DNA from: an uncultured Intestinimonas sp.
GTDB lineage: Bacteria; Bacillota; Clostridia; Oscillospirales; Oscillospiraceae
Direction: 5' to 3'
NCBI RefSeq assembly: GCF_944387725.1
Contig: NZ_CALXGA010000021.1
Location: 1-32,140 of the forward strand
Length of the DNA stretch: 32,140 nt
Shown here: positions 14,415-22,078 of the stretch, piece after piece
Position numbering within the stretch: the stretch's first letter is position 1
How the letters are laid out: every line of letters starts with the position of its first letter
Made by a program: the position numbers and the translations under genes
The notes under the pieces: model-generated
What the model was told of the DNA's origin: nothing
Database searches by the model: none
Seen by the model: only the letters and a program-made list of their open reading frames with translations

Positions 14415-15164
14415 TTACCGCAGCTGGGTCACCTCGCCGGTGAGCCGGTCCAGGCGGTAGACCTGCTCTCCGGTGGCAGAGACCATATAGGTCCCGGCAT
14501 ATTTGTGCTCGCCGGTGGTATAGGCGTCCAGCTGAAAGCAGGGCTCGCCGTTGACCATGACGATGCCGTCGTCCGGGTAGATGTAGTAGACGGACAGGTC
14601 GGTCCCCGCCAGCCCCAGGGACTGGGGGGAGAACTCCTCCAGCACCGTCACCGCCTCGGCCATGGTGATGCTCTCGTCCTCCGACGGGGCGGCCGGCTGA
14701 ATCTGGGCCCCCTCCAGGAACTGGGGGGAGACGGTGCAGGAGTCCGTCCCCCACCGGATGTCCAGGACGAAGAGGCCGTTGCCGGCGCTCCCCGCCATCC
14801 CCACCCGAAGGGAGCCCTCCTCGGCCAGGGCGCCCAGCTCGGTCTCCCGGTTCTCCTCATCCAGGACGGAGCAGTGGTACATGCTCACCAGGGTGTCCAC
14901 ATACTCCGTCACCATGGCGCTGCCGGACTCCAGCCCGGTGTAGTGGTAGGAGGGGGCGTCCTCCTCCCCCTCCTGGGAGAAGGCGGCATCCTCCCCCGGG
15001 GTGGCAAGCTGGGTGATGGAGGGCAGGAAGTCGTCCCCAATGCGGTACTCCACGGGGGCGCCGGACTCCCCCCCGCCGCAGCCGCTCAGCAGCAGGAACA
15101 TCCCCAGGACCAGCCCCGCCAGACCCTGGCGGGGGGCTTGTCTCACTTGTTCAATCATCTTCAT
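14415..15164 (-). CDS. Secreted lipoprotein, unknown function
   Basis: The 249-residue product has a basic N-terminus (MKMIEQVRQAPRQG), a hydrophobic core (LAGLVLGMFLL) and the lipobox LLSGC followed by GGGES, so it should be lipid-anchored on the outer face of the membrane. The mature part is acidic, with no recognised domain. Features are YDxx-free strands such as VEYRIGDDFLPSITQL, a central EYVDTLVSMYHCSVLDEE and a C-terminal YMVSATGEQVYRLDRLTGEV. The ATG at 15162-15164, with GGAGA upstream, overlaps the end of the FtsA-like gene by 14 nt, so the two are translationally coupled and probably work together (inference). Confidence 0.82.
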   Translation of the reverse strand: MKMIEQVRQAPRQGLAGLVLGMFLLLSGCGGGESGAPVEYRIGDDFLPSITQLATPGEDAAFSQEGEEDAPSYHYTGLESGSAMVTEYVDTLVSMYHCSVLDEENRETELGALAEEGSLRVGMAGSAGNGLFVLDIRWGTDSCTVSPQFLEGAQIQPAAPSEDESITMAEAVTVLEEFSPQSLGLAGTDLSVYYIYPDDGIVMVNGEPCFQLDAYTTGEHKYAGTYMVSATGEQVYRLDRLTGEVTQLR

Positions 15165-17169
15165 AGCGAATCTCCACATTGTCATGATCGTTGAGCCTCT
15201 GCTGGAAGGTGCAGGCCGCCCCGTTGACGGTCAGCACCACCGGGCGCTCCACATGCTTGAAGTCGATCCCGGACCGCTCCAGCAGGTCCATCAGGTAGTA
15301 GGGCGCGCCGTCCGCCTTGGGCGGCAGGCGCAGGGTTCTCCCGTTCAGGGTAAGGATGCAGGCGGCCCCGGCGGGGGCGGCGCCCCCGCCGGGGGCGGCG
15401 GACGCCGCCGGGCGTCCAGGGGGGGCCTCAGGGCTCCCGGCACTCCCAGGCGGGGGCCCAGAGCTCCCGGCACTCCCAGGCGGGGGCCCAGAGCTCCCGG
15501 CGGAGGGGGTTGGACTCCCAACGGGGGCCGCAGGATACTCGGCCGGGGGCGGGCCCTCCCGGGGCTTGGGGGGCTGTCCCGCCGGGACGGTCTCCAGCTC
15601 CATGCCGGAGGTCAGCAGGGCCCCCGGCTCCAGGAGCGCTCCCTGGCAGCGGAGCCCCGCCGCCCCCAGCTCCCGGGCCAGGTCCCCGGCGGTAAGGGTC
15701 CGGTCGGCCCCCGGCCGCGCCGGCTGGAAGCGGATGTCGTCCCCCGCCTGGATCATCCGGGAGGGCTGGGCCGCCTGGCCGTTGACCTCCAGCACCGCCG
15801 GGGCTGCCGGGTCGCCGTAGAAGACCGCCCGCCGCCCGTCGATCTGGAGCACCAGGCTCTTCCCGCCCCGGCCCAGCAGGTCGCCGTAGGCGTAGCCGTT
15901 CATCATCAGCAGCTCCAGGGCGGTGAGCTCCCCGCTGCGGAAGAGCTTGGCCGGCGTCCCGTTGAGCCGCACCCGAAAGCTGTCGCTGATGAGCCCCAGC
16001 CCCGAGGAGACCAGGATGCCCAGGGGGGTGGTGAGCTCCGGGTCCTCCAGGTGGAATTCCTCGGAGAAGACGCTGTTCTGGAAGTAGCGCCCCGCCAGGG
16101 CCACCCGCTTCTCGTCCATTTTCAGGGCCCGGGCCAGCCCGGCGCACAGGCCGGAGAGCTTGCTGCCGCCCCCCGCCGCAAAGAGGGCCGAGGGGGGGCC
16201 GCCGTTCACCTGGAGGACCCGCCGGGCGATCTCCCCCACCAGGGCCTCCACGGCGGGACCGGCCTGCTCCTGCACCTCCCCGGGGGTCATGCGGTGCTCG
16301 AAGCCCAGGATGTCGGTGCAGACCACCTCCTCCCCCGCCGCCAGGGCGGTCTTCACCCGCTCCGCCGTGGGGTAGTCCAACAGGTAGGCCCGCATCAGGG
16401 CCTCGGTGATCTCGTCCCCCGCCACCGTGGCCATGGTGTAGCCCACCACGCTGCCGTCCCGGCAGATGGCGATGTCCGAGGTGCCGGCCCCGATGTCCAC
16501 CAGGGCCAGGTTCAGCAGCCGCAGGTCGGCGGGGATGGCGGCGTTCAGGGCGGCGATGGGCTCCAGGGTGAGGCTGGCCACCTCCAGCCCCGCCCCCCGC
16601 ATGACGGCGTAGAGGCTGTCCACCACCTCGCTGGGCAGGAAGGTGGCCACTGCGGCGGCCTCCAGGACCTGGCCGGTGTGGCCCTCCAGGCTGGTCATGG
16701 GGTAGTGGTCCAGCTGGAGCTGGGTCACGGTGTAGCCCACCAGAAACATCCGGGGGCCTCCCGCCTCGTCCTCCCGGATCGCCCGCTCCGCCTCGGCCAC
16801 CGCCGAGAGCTCCAGCTGGCTGACCTGGTCAGGACCAATGCGCTCCGGCTCGGGGAGCTCCAGCCGGGCCCTGCCCCGCTCGGTTTGCAGGGCCCGGCCG
16901 GCGGCGGCCACGCTGGCCCGGACCAGCCTGCGCTGCACGGTGCGCTCCAGCCGCCGGGTGACGGCGGACACCACCTGGACCACCTGCCCGATGTCCTCAA
17001 TCTGGCCGTCCATCATGGTCCGCTTGGCGTGCTGCTGTTTTTCCACCGCCAGGATGCGCATCCGGTCCCCCTCCCGGCGGCCCAGGACGCCGATGACGCT
17101 CCTGGTGCCGATGTCCAGGGCGTAGACCAGCTCGGTTTCCTGGACGGGATATTCCACGGCTGTGGGCAT
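15151..17169 (-). CDS. FtsA/Hsp70-fold ATPase with proline-rich linker and C-terminal small-fold domain
   Basis: The 672-residue protein belongs to the actin-like FtsA/PilM group. Phosphate-1 loop DIGTRS is at 19-24, then an SHS2-like 1C segment (RASVAAAGRALQTERGRARL), phosphate-2 VDIGAGTSDIAI near 222 and the adenosine motif AAGGGSKLSGL. The actin-like body ends near residue 400. After it come LEVNGQAAQPSRMIQAGDDI and, at the C-terminus, LTVNGAACTFQQRL...DNVEIRYEDD, two similar short segments that look like beta-grasp (ThiS/S4-like) modules, separated by a Pro/Gly/Ser linker with tandem repeats. Classical FtsA (about 420 residues) ends in a membrane-binding helix, absent here. The ATG at 17167-17169 follows GGAGGGG. 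FtsZ is not nearby; partner and role are unknown. Confidence 0.8.
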   Translation of the reverse strand: MPTAVEYPVQETELVYALDIGTRSVIGVLGRREGDRMRILAVEKQQHAKRTMMDGQIEDIGQVVQVVSAVTRRLERTVQRRLVRASVAAAGRALQTERGRARLELPEPERIGPDQVSQLELSAVAEAERAIREDEAGGPRMFLVGYTVTQLQLDHYPMTSLEGHTGQVLEAAAVATFLPSEVVDSLYAVMRGAGLEVASLTLEPIAALNAAIPADLRLLNLALVDIGAGTSDIAICRDGSVVGYTMATVAGDEITEALMRAYLLDYPTAERVKTALAAGEEVVCTDILGFEHRMTPGEVQEQAGPAVEALVGEIARRVLQVNGGPPSALFAAGGGSKLSGLCAGLARALKMDEKRVALAGRYFQNSVFSEEFHLEDPELTTPLGILVSSGLGLISDSFRVRLNGTPAKLFRSGELTALELLMMNGYAYGDLLGRGGKSLVLQIDGRRAVFYGDPAAPAVLEVNGQAAQPSRMIQAGDDIRFQPARPGADRTLTAGDLARELGAAGLRCQGALLEPGALLTSGMELETVPAGQPPKPREGPPPAEYPAAPVGSPTPSAGSSGPPPGSAGSSGPPPGSAGSPEAPPGRPAASAAPGGGAAPAGAACILTLNGRTLRLPPKADGAPYYLMDLLERSGIDFKHVERPVVLTVNGAACTFQQRLNDHDNVEIRYEDD
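15431..15503. repeat. 30-bp in-frame tandem repeat in the FtsA-like gene
   Basis: A 30-bp unit is repeated at 15431-15460 and 15461-15490 with one difference, and a partial third copy runs to about 15501. It encodes the repeated decapeptide SAGSSGPPPG-type linker. In-frame length (10 codons) means copy number can change without loss of the C-terminal domain. Confidence 0.88.
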
Positions 17170-17348
17170 CTCTCTGCCCCTCCTTCCAACAGAAGCCGGG
17201 AGGGCGCCCTTTCCCCAAAGACACCCTCCCTTTTTCTCCGGCCGGGGCCCTCCGCGCTTCCTCCGGCCGGAATTCCGCGTTCCCTCCCGGGAGGCTGAAC
17301 TTCCATTTCCGCCGGATGCAGCGCCGGCCCCAGGCCGTCTCATCCAAA

Positions 17349-19115
17349 TCAATACTTGCTGAAGATATTCTCACCGGCGCTGTCCCCGCCGCCGCTGTAG
17401 GCGGGGGCGGCGCCCACGGACGCCGCAGCGGGCTGGGGCTCCTCCGCAGCCTGTTCCCCCCGCAGGCGGAACTTCTGGATCATCTGCTTCATGACCACCG
17501 CCTGGGAGGAGAGCTCCTCACTGGCGGCGGCGGACTCCTCGCTGGTGGCGGAGTTGGTCTGCACCACGGCGGAGATCTGGTCCACGCCGGTGGTGAGCTG
17601 GGCGATGGAATCGGCCTGGGCGATGGAGCTGTCGGCCAGCTGCTCCATATAGGAGATGGCCACGGAGGCGCTCTCCACCGTCTTCTCCATGCTCTTGACC
17701 ACGTCGGACACCAGCTGGCTGCCCCGGTCCACATAGGACATGGAATCCTCGATGAGCTTCTTGGTCTGCTTGGCGGCCTGGTCGGACTTGGAGGCCAGGT
17801 TGCGCACCTCGTCGGCCACCACCGCGAAGCCCTTGCCGGCGGAGCCGGCCCGGGCGGCCTCCACCGCCGCGTTCAGGGCCAGGATGTTGGTCTGGAAGGC
17901 GATGTTCTCGATGGTCTCGATGATCTTCTCGATGTCCTTCTGTCCCGTCAGGATGTCCCGCATGGCCTGCTCCATCTCCTGCATCCTGCTGTTGCTGACC
18001 TCCACCTGACCGGCGGCCTCGTGGGACTTGCTCTGGGCGGTCTTGGCCAGGTTCAGGTTGTCCTGGGCGCTCTTGTCGATCTCGTTGATGGTGGCGGAGA
18101 GCTCCTCCACGGCGCTGGCCTGCTCGGTGGCGCCCTGGGCCAGACCCTGGGCGCCGGTGGAGACCTGGTCGGCCCCGGCGGCCACCTGGTCCGAGGCCTG
18201 GAGGATGTTGCCCATGGTGCTGTTCAGGCGGTCAAAGAGCTCCTCCAGGTTGGCCTTGATGGGGGCGAACTCGCCGGGATAGTCCCGGTCGATCTCCATG
18301 GTCAGGTCGCCGTCGGACAGCCGCTGGGTCACGGAGACGATGTCCCCGATGATGCTGCTGACAATGGCCTGGGAGTCCCGGACGGCGGCGCACATGGCTC
18401 CGATCTCATTGTTGGCGTCGTAGTCCACGTTGCGGGAGAGTTCGCCCTTGCTGAAGGCCACCACGGCCTCCTCTGCGGTTTGCAGGGGCTTGAGGATGCT
18501 GGTGAGCTGCTGGACGTTCAGGATGACGCTCACCAGGATGGTCAGCACCACCAGGACCACAATCAGAATGATGTCCCGCAGAATCCGGGCGTCCACCGCC
18601 TCGGTTGCCTGGAGCCCCAGGGCGTACACCTGCTGGGCCAGGGCTTCCCGGGCGCTGAGCACCTGCTCCAGGGCGGGCCCGCCCTGGGTCTCGATGATGG
18701 TGAGGGCCCGGTCCACGTTGTTGGCGCTCAAAGCCGATTCCGTGCTCAGCAGCACTTCCTCATAGGCGTCCACAGCGTCGATGTAGTTCTGCGCCAGGCT
18801 GTCCCCGCCGTTGTAGAGGCTGAGGATGGTGTTGAGCTGGACATCAATGTTCGCAACGGAATCGGAGATGTCAGCGGACGTGGTGCTGTCATAGCCAAAG
18901 AGCGCCATATCCCGCAGCTGCCGGGCGATGAGATTGACGCTCTCGGCGCTCTCCTGTACGGCGTCGGTGAGGGCGACGGGCTGGTTGAGAACCGCCTCAT
19001 AGCTGTCGTGCACCGCGCGGATGGAGAGCAGCGCGGCCACCGCCACCGCCGCCATCAGCACAAAGGTGATGATGAACGAGACTATCATCAGCGTTTTGAT
19101 CTTTACGTTCTTCAT
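17349..19115 (-). CDS. Methyl-accepting chemotaxis protein
   Basis: This 588-residue membrane receptor starts [20 protein letters not shown] (first membrane helix about 8-30). An extracellular four-helix-bundle-type sensor follows (about 31-185), then a second membrane helix ([18 protein letters not shown]), one or two HAMP units ([18 protein letters not shown], then [19 protein letters not shown]) and a cytoplasmic signalling hairpin with the tip [20 protein letters not shown]. The C-terminus (AGENIFSKY) has no CheR-binding pentapeptide. The frame is open far upstream through the MITE, but the ATG at 19113-19115 with GGAGG upstream is clearly the start. It should feed CheA/CheW and flagella encoded elsewhere. 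Confidence 0.94.
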   Translation of the reverse strand: MKNVKIKTLMIVSFIITFVLMAAVAVAALLSIRAVHDSYEAVLNQPVALTDAVQESAESVNLIARQLRDMALFGYDSTTSADISDSVANIDVQLNTILSLYNGGDSLAQNYIDAVDAYEEVLLSTESALSANNVDRALTIIETQGGPALEQVLSAREALAQQVYALGLQATEAVDARILRDIILIVVLVVLTILVSVILNVQQLTSILKPLQTAEEAVVAFSKGELSRNVDYDANNEIGAMCAAVRDSQAIVSSIIGDIVSVTQRLSDGDLTMEIDRDYPGEFAPIKANLEELFDRLNSTMGNILQASDQVAAGADQVSTGAQGLAQGATEQASAVEELSATINEIDKSAQDNLNLAKTAQSKSHEAAGQVEVSNSRMQEMEQAMRDILTGQKDIEKIIETIENIAFQTNILALNAAVEAARAGSAGKGFAVVADEVRNLASKSDQAAKQTKKLIEDSMSYVDRGSQLVSDVVKSMEKTVESASVAISYMEQLADSSIAQADSIAQLTTGVDQISAVVQTNSATSEESAAASEELSSQAVVMKQMIQKFRLRGEQAAEEPQPAAASVGAAPAYSGGGDSAGENIFSKY

Positions 19116-19139
19116 AAAATCTATCCTCCAGTTGATTTC

Positions 19140-19305
19140 TAGGGCTTGTTTGAAAATTGGCGATGTATCCGGCAGCGAGGGATTTTGGGCCTCTGGCAAG
19201 CAATTTTTTCGCAGGAATCCTGGCGGATTGCAAGGAAAAATTGCGCCGTCCAGGGGGCAAAAGCCCCGCCGGTTGGACATGTTGACATGTTTCAAACAAG
19301 CCCTA
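19140..19305. mobile_element. TA-flanked MITE-like repeat, copy 2 (upstream of the chemoreceptor)
   Basis: This 166-bp copy has the same orientation and length as 4254-4419, with identical terminal repeats (19142-19155 and 19290-19303) and TA on both sides. I count six substitutions between the copies, about 96% identity. It ends about 10 nt before the chemoreceptor ribosome binding site and begins 120 nt after the FtsE-like stop. In this copy GGGGC/GCCCC around a TTTT loop is perfectly paired, while copy 1 has a mismatch there. Any original chemoreceptor promoter would now lie over 160 nt further upstream or be replaced by sequence inside the element. Confidence 0.88.
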
Positions 19306-19425
19306 CGGGTCCGTCCCAAAATTCAGGGCCCGAACGGACGCCGGCAGCCTCCCCGCTTTGGACGCTCCGATGGTCTGTCCGGCGGCGTGAAGGCTTGGGG
19401 CCGGCGCTCCGTTTTCCATGTGGGC

Positions 19426-20130
19426 CTAGACGACGTCACCGTAGCGGCCCTTCTGCACATCTCCAAAAATTCTCCCGTCCACCAGCGTAATCACGCGCTT
19501 GCGCATCAGGTTGACAAACTGCTTGGCGTGCGTCGCCATGATCACGGTGGTTCCCCGCCGGTTTAGGTCGCTGATGAGGTGAAACATATCCCAGATGGTG
19601 TCCTCATCCAGGTTGGCTGTCAGCTCATCCAGCACCAAAATGGGGGGGCTGTTGATGATGGCCCGGGCCAGCTCCACCCGGCGGCACTCCCCCTGGGAGA
19701 GCTCCGCAGGGTAGCGCCCCTCCACATTCTTCAGGCCCACCAGGCTCAGGGCCTTCTGAATCCGGTCCTGGACCGGGGCCCGCCGCCTCCTGTGGGTGAG
19801 GCGGGCCGCCGTTTCTAGGTTCTCCTGTATGGTCCGCTTTCGCATCAGCTGGGAGAGCTGGGGGACGTAGCCGATCTGGAGCCGCCGGCGGCTCCAGCTC
19901 CGGGCCATCAGGGAGGAGGTGCTGACATTGTTGATATAAATCTCTCCCCTGGAGGGCCGCAGTTCCCCGGCAATGAGCTGCAGCAGGGTGCTCTTGCCCG
20001 CGCCGCTGCTCCCGGTGACAAAGACGAACTCCTGCCGCTCCACCGTCAGGTCGATCCCCTGGACAGCGGCCACCAGCTTTTTCTCCTGTTGGTAAAATTT
20101 GCTGACACCTTCCATCCAAATTTGTGGCAT
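19426..20130 (-). CDS. FtsE-like ABC transporter ATPase without FtsX partner
   Basis: The 234-residue ABC ATPase is of the FtsE/LolD group: Walker A GSSGAGKST (40-48), Q-loop YVPQLSQL (88-95), signature LSQGE (144-148), Walker B ILVLDE (164-169) followed by LTANLDEDT, and H-loop MATHAKQFVN. FtsE pairs with the membrane protein FtsX to activate peptidoglycan hydrolases at division sites. Here no FtsX gene follows; downstream lie 120 nt of non-coding DNA and the MITE. The usual EPTGNLD after Walker B is ELTANLD. The start ATG (20128-20130, MPQIW) lies 9 nt after AAAGGA; an ATG three codons earlier abuts it. It may be a true FtsE separated from its partner or an unrelated lone ATPase. Confidence 0.85.
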   Translation of the reverse strand: MPQIWMEGVSKFYQQEKKLVAAVQGIDLTVERQEFVFVTGSSGAGKSTLLQLIAGELRPSRGEIYINNVSTSSLMARSWSRRRLQIGYVPQLSQLMRKRTIQENLETAARLTHRRRRAPVQDRIQKALSLVGLKNVEGRYPAELSQGECRRVELARAIINSPPILVLDELTANLDEDTIWDMFHLISDLNRRGTTVIMATHAKQFVNLMRKRVITLVDGRIFGDVQKGRYGDVV

Positions 20131-20225
20131 ATCGACCATTCCTTTCCTGAGCCCCGTGTCTCCCGCCTGTCCGGTCTCCATGTCCCCGCTGCCGCTCGGT
20201 TCCACAGGTTTTCCTGATTCTGCTC

Positions 20226-20254
20226 TATACAAATTCGCTGGACTTTGTTATAAT
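20226..20254 (+). promoter_or_regulatory. Promoter of the C39-like peptidase gene
   Basis: A -35-like TATACA (20226-20231), a 17-nt spacer and a perfect -10 TATAAT (20249-20254) lie 35 nt before the TTG start. The FtsE-like gene diverges from the same region. Confidence 0.65.
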
Positions 20255-20288
20255 TTCTGCCATCAAGGATGAAACTGGGGGGAGCCGC

Positions 20289-21188
20289 TTGCGCCGTCAA
20301 GGAAAACCAGCCAAAAAACGCCGGCTGCTGGGGTGGATTCTGCTGGCCCTGCTGTGCGTCATAGGCACGGAGCTGGCGGTGTGCCGCTTCGCGGACCCGG
20401 CCCTGTTCCGCCGGCTGACCGAGCCGGTGGCCGCCCTGTCCGGGCGGCTCTGGTCCAGCGCCGCCGGGGCCCTGGCCCAGCTCCCCCAGCAGATTTCCCA
20501 GCTCGCCCAGCCGGAGGAGACGCCCGAGGAAATCCCGGAGCCGGAGGCCCCCGTCAGCCAGCTGGCCGGGGAGCCCGCCATTGTGGAGGACCTGACGCCG
20601 GAGGACCCCGCCGTTACGGGCTTCCGCCTGCGGGACGGCCGGGAAATCCTCACCGGCGGCGCGGTGGATGTGGTCTACTTCTGCCAGGGCGAGGAGCCCT
20701 GGGCCAGCAGCCCCTACGGCCCGGACGCCATCCGGGGCTACGGCTGCGGCCCCGTCGCCATGTCCATGGTGGTCTCCTCCCTCACCCCAGAGGTGGTGGA
20801 CCCCGCTGAAATGGCCCGGTTTGCCTACCAGTCCGGCTACTGCGCCCCGGGCAGCGGCTCCTACCTCTCCATCGTGGAGGGCACGGCGGCGGCCTACGGC
20901 CTGGAGGCCGAGTCTGTCCCGGACCTCTCGGCGGAGCAGCTGTACCAAGACCTGGCCTCCGGCTGTCTCTTTGTGGCCCTGATGACCAAGGGGCACTTTA
21001 CCAACGCCGGACACTTCATCCTCCTCCGGGGCGTCACCCTGGATGGGAGGGTGCTGGTGGCCGACCCCAACAGCCGGGAGCGGAGCCTCGCCGCCTGGGA
21101 CCCGGAGCTGATCCTCTCGGAGCTCTCCCCAAGCCGCAACAACGGCGCGCCCCTGTGGCGCTTTCCCGCTCTGGGACCGGCTTCTTAA
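20289..21188 (+). CDS. Membrane-anchored C39-like cysteine peptidase
   Basis: The 299-residue protein has a basic start (MRRQGKPAKKRR), one membrane anchor (about 13-32), a Pro/Glu-rich external stalk (75-100) and a papain-like domain. The catalytic residues are visible: an oxyanion Gln in FCQGEEPW (133), nucleophile Cys153 in YGCGPVAMSM, His242 in AGHFILLRG and Asp259 in VADPNSRE. This matches the C39-like group of secreted peptidases, which act outside the cell on unknown proteins or peptides. The start is a TTG (20289-20291) after a GGGGGGAG site; no ATG or GTG precedes the anchor. It has its own promoter and terminator and is convergent with the flagellar genes. Confidence 0.87.
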   Translation: MRRQGKPAKKRRLLGWILLALLCVIGTELAVCRFADPALFRRLTEPVAALSGRLWSSAAGALAQLPQQISQLAQPEETPEEIPEPEAPVSQLAGEPAIVEDLTPEDPAVTGFRLRDGREILTGGAVDVVYFCQGEEPWASSPYGPDAIRGYGCGPVAMSMVVSSLTPEVVDPAEMARFAYQSGYCAPGSGSYLSIVEGTAAAYGLEAESVPDLSAEQLYQDLASGCLFVALMTKGHFTNAGHFILLRGVTLDGRVLVADPNSRERSLAAWDPELILSELSPSRNNGAPLWRFPALGPAS

Positions 21189-21211
21189 GAAAGCTCGAAA
21201 AACATCAAGTT

Positions 21212-21250
21212 CCCTCTGCCGGCCTCAGGCCGGCAGAGGGCTTTCTTTTC
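21212..21250 (+). terminator. Intrinsic terminator between the peptidase and flagellar genes
   Basis: A 13-bp perfect stem (21212-21224 with 21228-21240) with a 3-nt loop is followed by CTTTCTTTTC. The stop of the convergent flagellar gene lies directly behind it, so the hairpin probably serves both directions. Confidence 0.85.
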
Positions 21251-21664
21251 TCAACGCGTTTTCTCCAGGGCTTCGCTACGGTAAAAGGAGTCCTTTCCCC
21301 CCAGCCGCCGGCTGACCCGCCGGTCCGCCTGGACGGTCCGCTCCAGGAGGTCCCGGTTCCGGCGCACCTGGCGGCAGAGCTCCTCCCCCTCCGGATCCCC
21401 GGCGGGGCCGCCGGAGAGGACCTGCCGGAGGAGGTCCCCGTCGGCCTTGGGGAGCGCGCCGCACTGCTTGCGGAGCATATCCTTGCAGTTTCTGAGCTGG
21501 TTGACCTGCTCCTGGCGCATATTCAAATACATGCGGACGGAGACCTGGTCCTGGCGCTCCACCGCGTCCAGCATACTCTCCGTGGTCTCCAGCACCTCCG
21601 AGAGGGCCAGGTACATCCGCTTTTCCACGGAGAGCGCCGCCGTCCAATCCCCTTTTTTCAGCAT
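21251..21664 (-). CDS. Putative flagellar chaperone (FliT/FlgN-like), third gene of the fliD operon
   Basis: The 137-residue protein is charged and almost wholly helical, with a coiled-coil-like heptad pattern (LSEVLETTESMLDAVERQDQ, then YLNMRQEQVNQLRNCKDMLR). Its place right after fliD-fliS, its size and helical nature match the FliT/FlgN type of export chaperones or hook-junction chaperones, but no sequence motif proves it. The ATG (21662-21664) follows AGGAG, 9 nt after the fliS stop. The convergent terminator at 21212-21250 ends the operon. Confidence 0.72.
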   Translation of the reverse strand: MLKKGDWTAALSVEKRMYLALSEVLETTESMLDAVERQDQVSVRMYLNMRQEQVNQLRNCKDMLRKQCGALPKADGDLLRQVLSGGPAGDPEGEELCRQVRRNRDLLERTVQADRRVSRRLGGKDSFYRSEALEKTR

Positions 21665-21673
21665 CTCGCGCTC

Positions 21674-22048
21674 CTATCGGCTGTTCTGGTTCTTATCCGC
21701 CTTTCGGAAGCTGTCCCGCAGCTCCGTCACCATGCCCTTCACCCGGGTCAGCTCGGTGCTGTTGCGCCCCGCCTTCACCCGGCTGAGCTCATAGCCGAAA
21801 TAGTCGTACAGCCGGTCCAGGTTCCTGCTGATGGGGTACCTGCGGTCCAGGGTATCGTCCAGATAGCGGATGATGTCCAGGCTCTTATTCACCGCCGCCT
21901 CAAAGGTGGGATAATTTTCTTTGGAGAGTTCCAACTCGGCCAGCGTCAGGCGCTTCACCAGCTCGTCGTAGAGCAGGAGCAGCAGCTCCCCCGGCGTCAT
22001 CGTGCTCAGGGAGTCCTCCCGGTAACGCTGATAGCCTCTCATATCCAT
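21674..22048 (-). CDS. fliS: Flagellar export chaperone FliS
   Basis: FliS binds the C-terminus of flagellin in the cytoplasm and prevents early polymerisation. The 124-residue length is usual. The family pattern is clear: RGYQRYREDSLSTMTPGELL near the start, LLYDELVKRLTLAELEL, then NKSLDIIRYLDDTLD and LYDYFGYEL. A start at 22046-22048 or two codons later is possible; AAGGAA upstream serves either. It lies 30 nt after fliD. Confidence 0.94.
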   Translation of the reverse strand: MDMRGYQRYREDSLSTMTPGELLLLLYDELVKRLTLAELELSKENYPTFEAAVNKSLDIIRYLDDTLDRRYPISRNLDRLYDYFGYELSRVKAGRNSTELTRVKGMVTELRDSFRKADKNQNSR

Positions 22049-22078
22049 AGGGTAGATGTTCCTTTCTTGCCGTCAGGC

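Noticed and set aside
17170-17348. Terminator between the chemoreceptor and the FtsA-like gene
   Set aside because: Several GC-rich inverted repeats exist, but none is followed by a T-run on the minus strand; read-through is possible.
17116-19319. Upstream extension of the chemoreceptor frame through the MITE (start at 19319)
   Set aside because: The extension is only the translated repeat; the ATG at 19113-19115 with GGAGG and the membrane helix right after it is the real start.
19303-19416. 38-codon open frame on the minus strand between the FtsE-like gene and the MITE
   Set aside because: No ribosome binding site, composition without structure, and its stop codon is the MITE border. No similarity to FtsX is visible.
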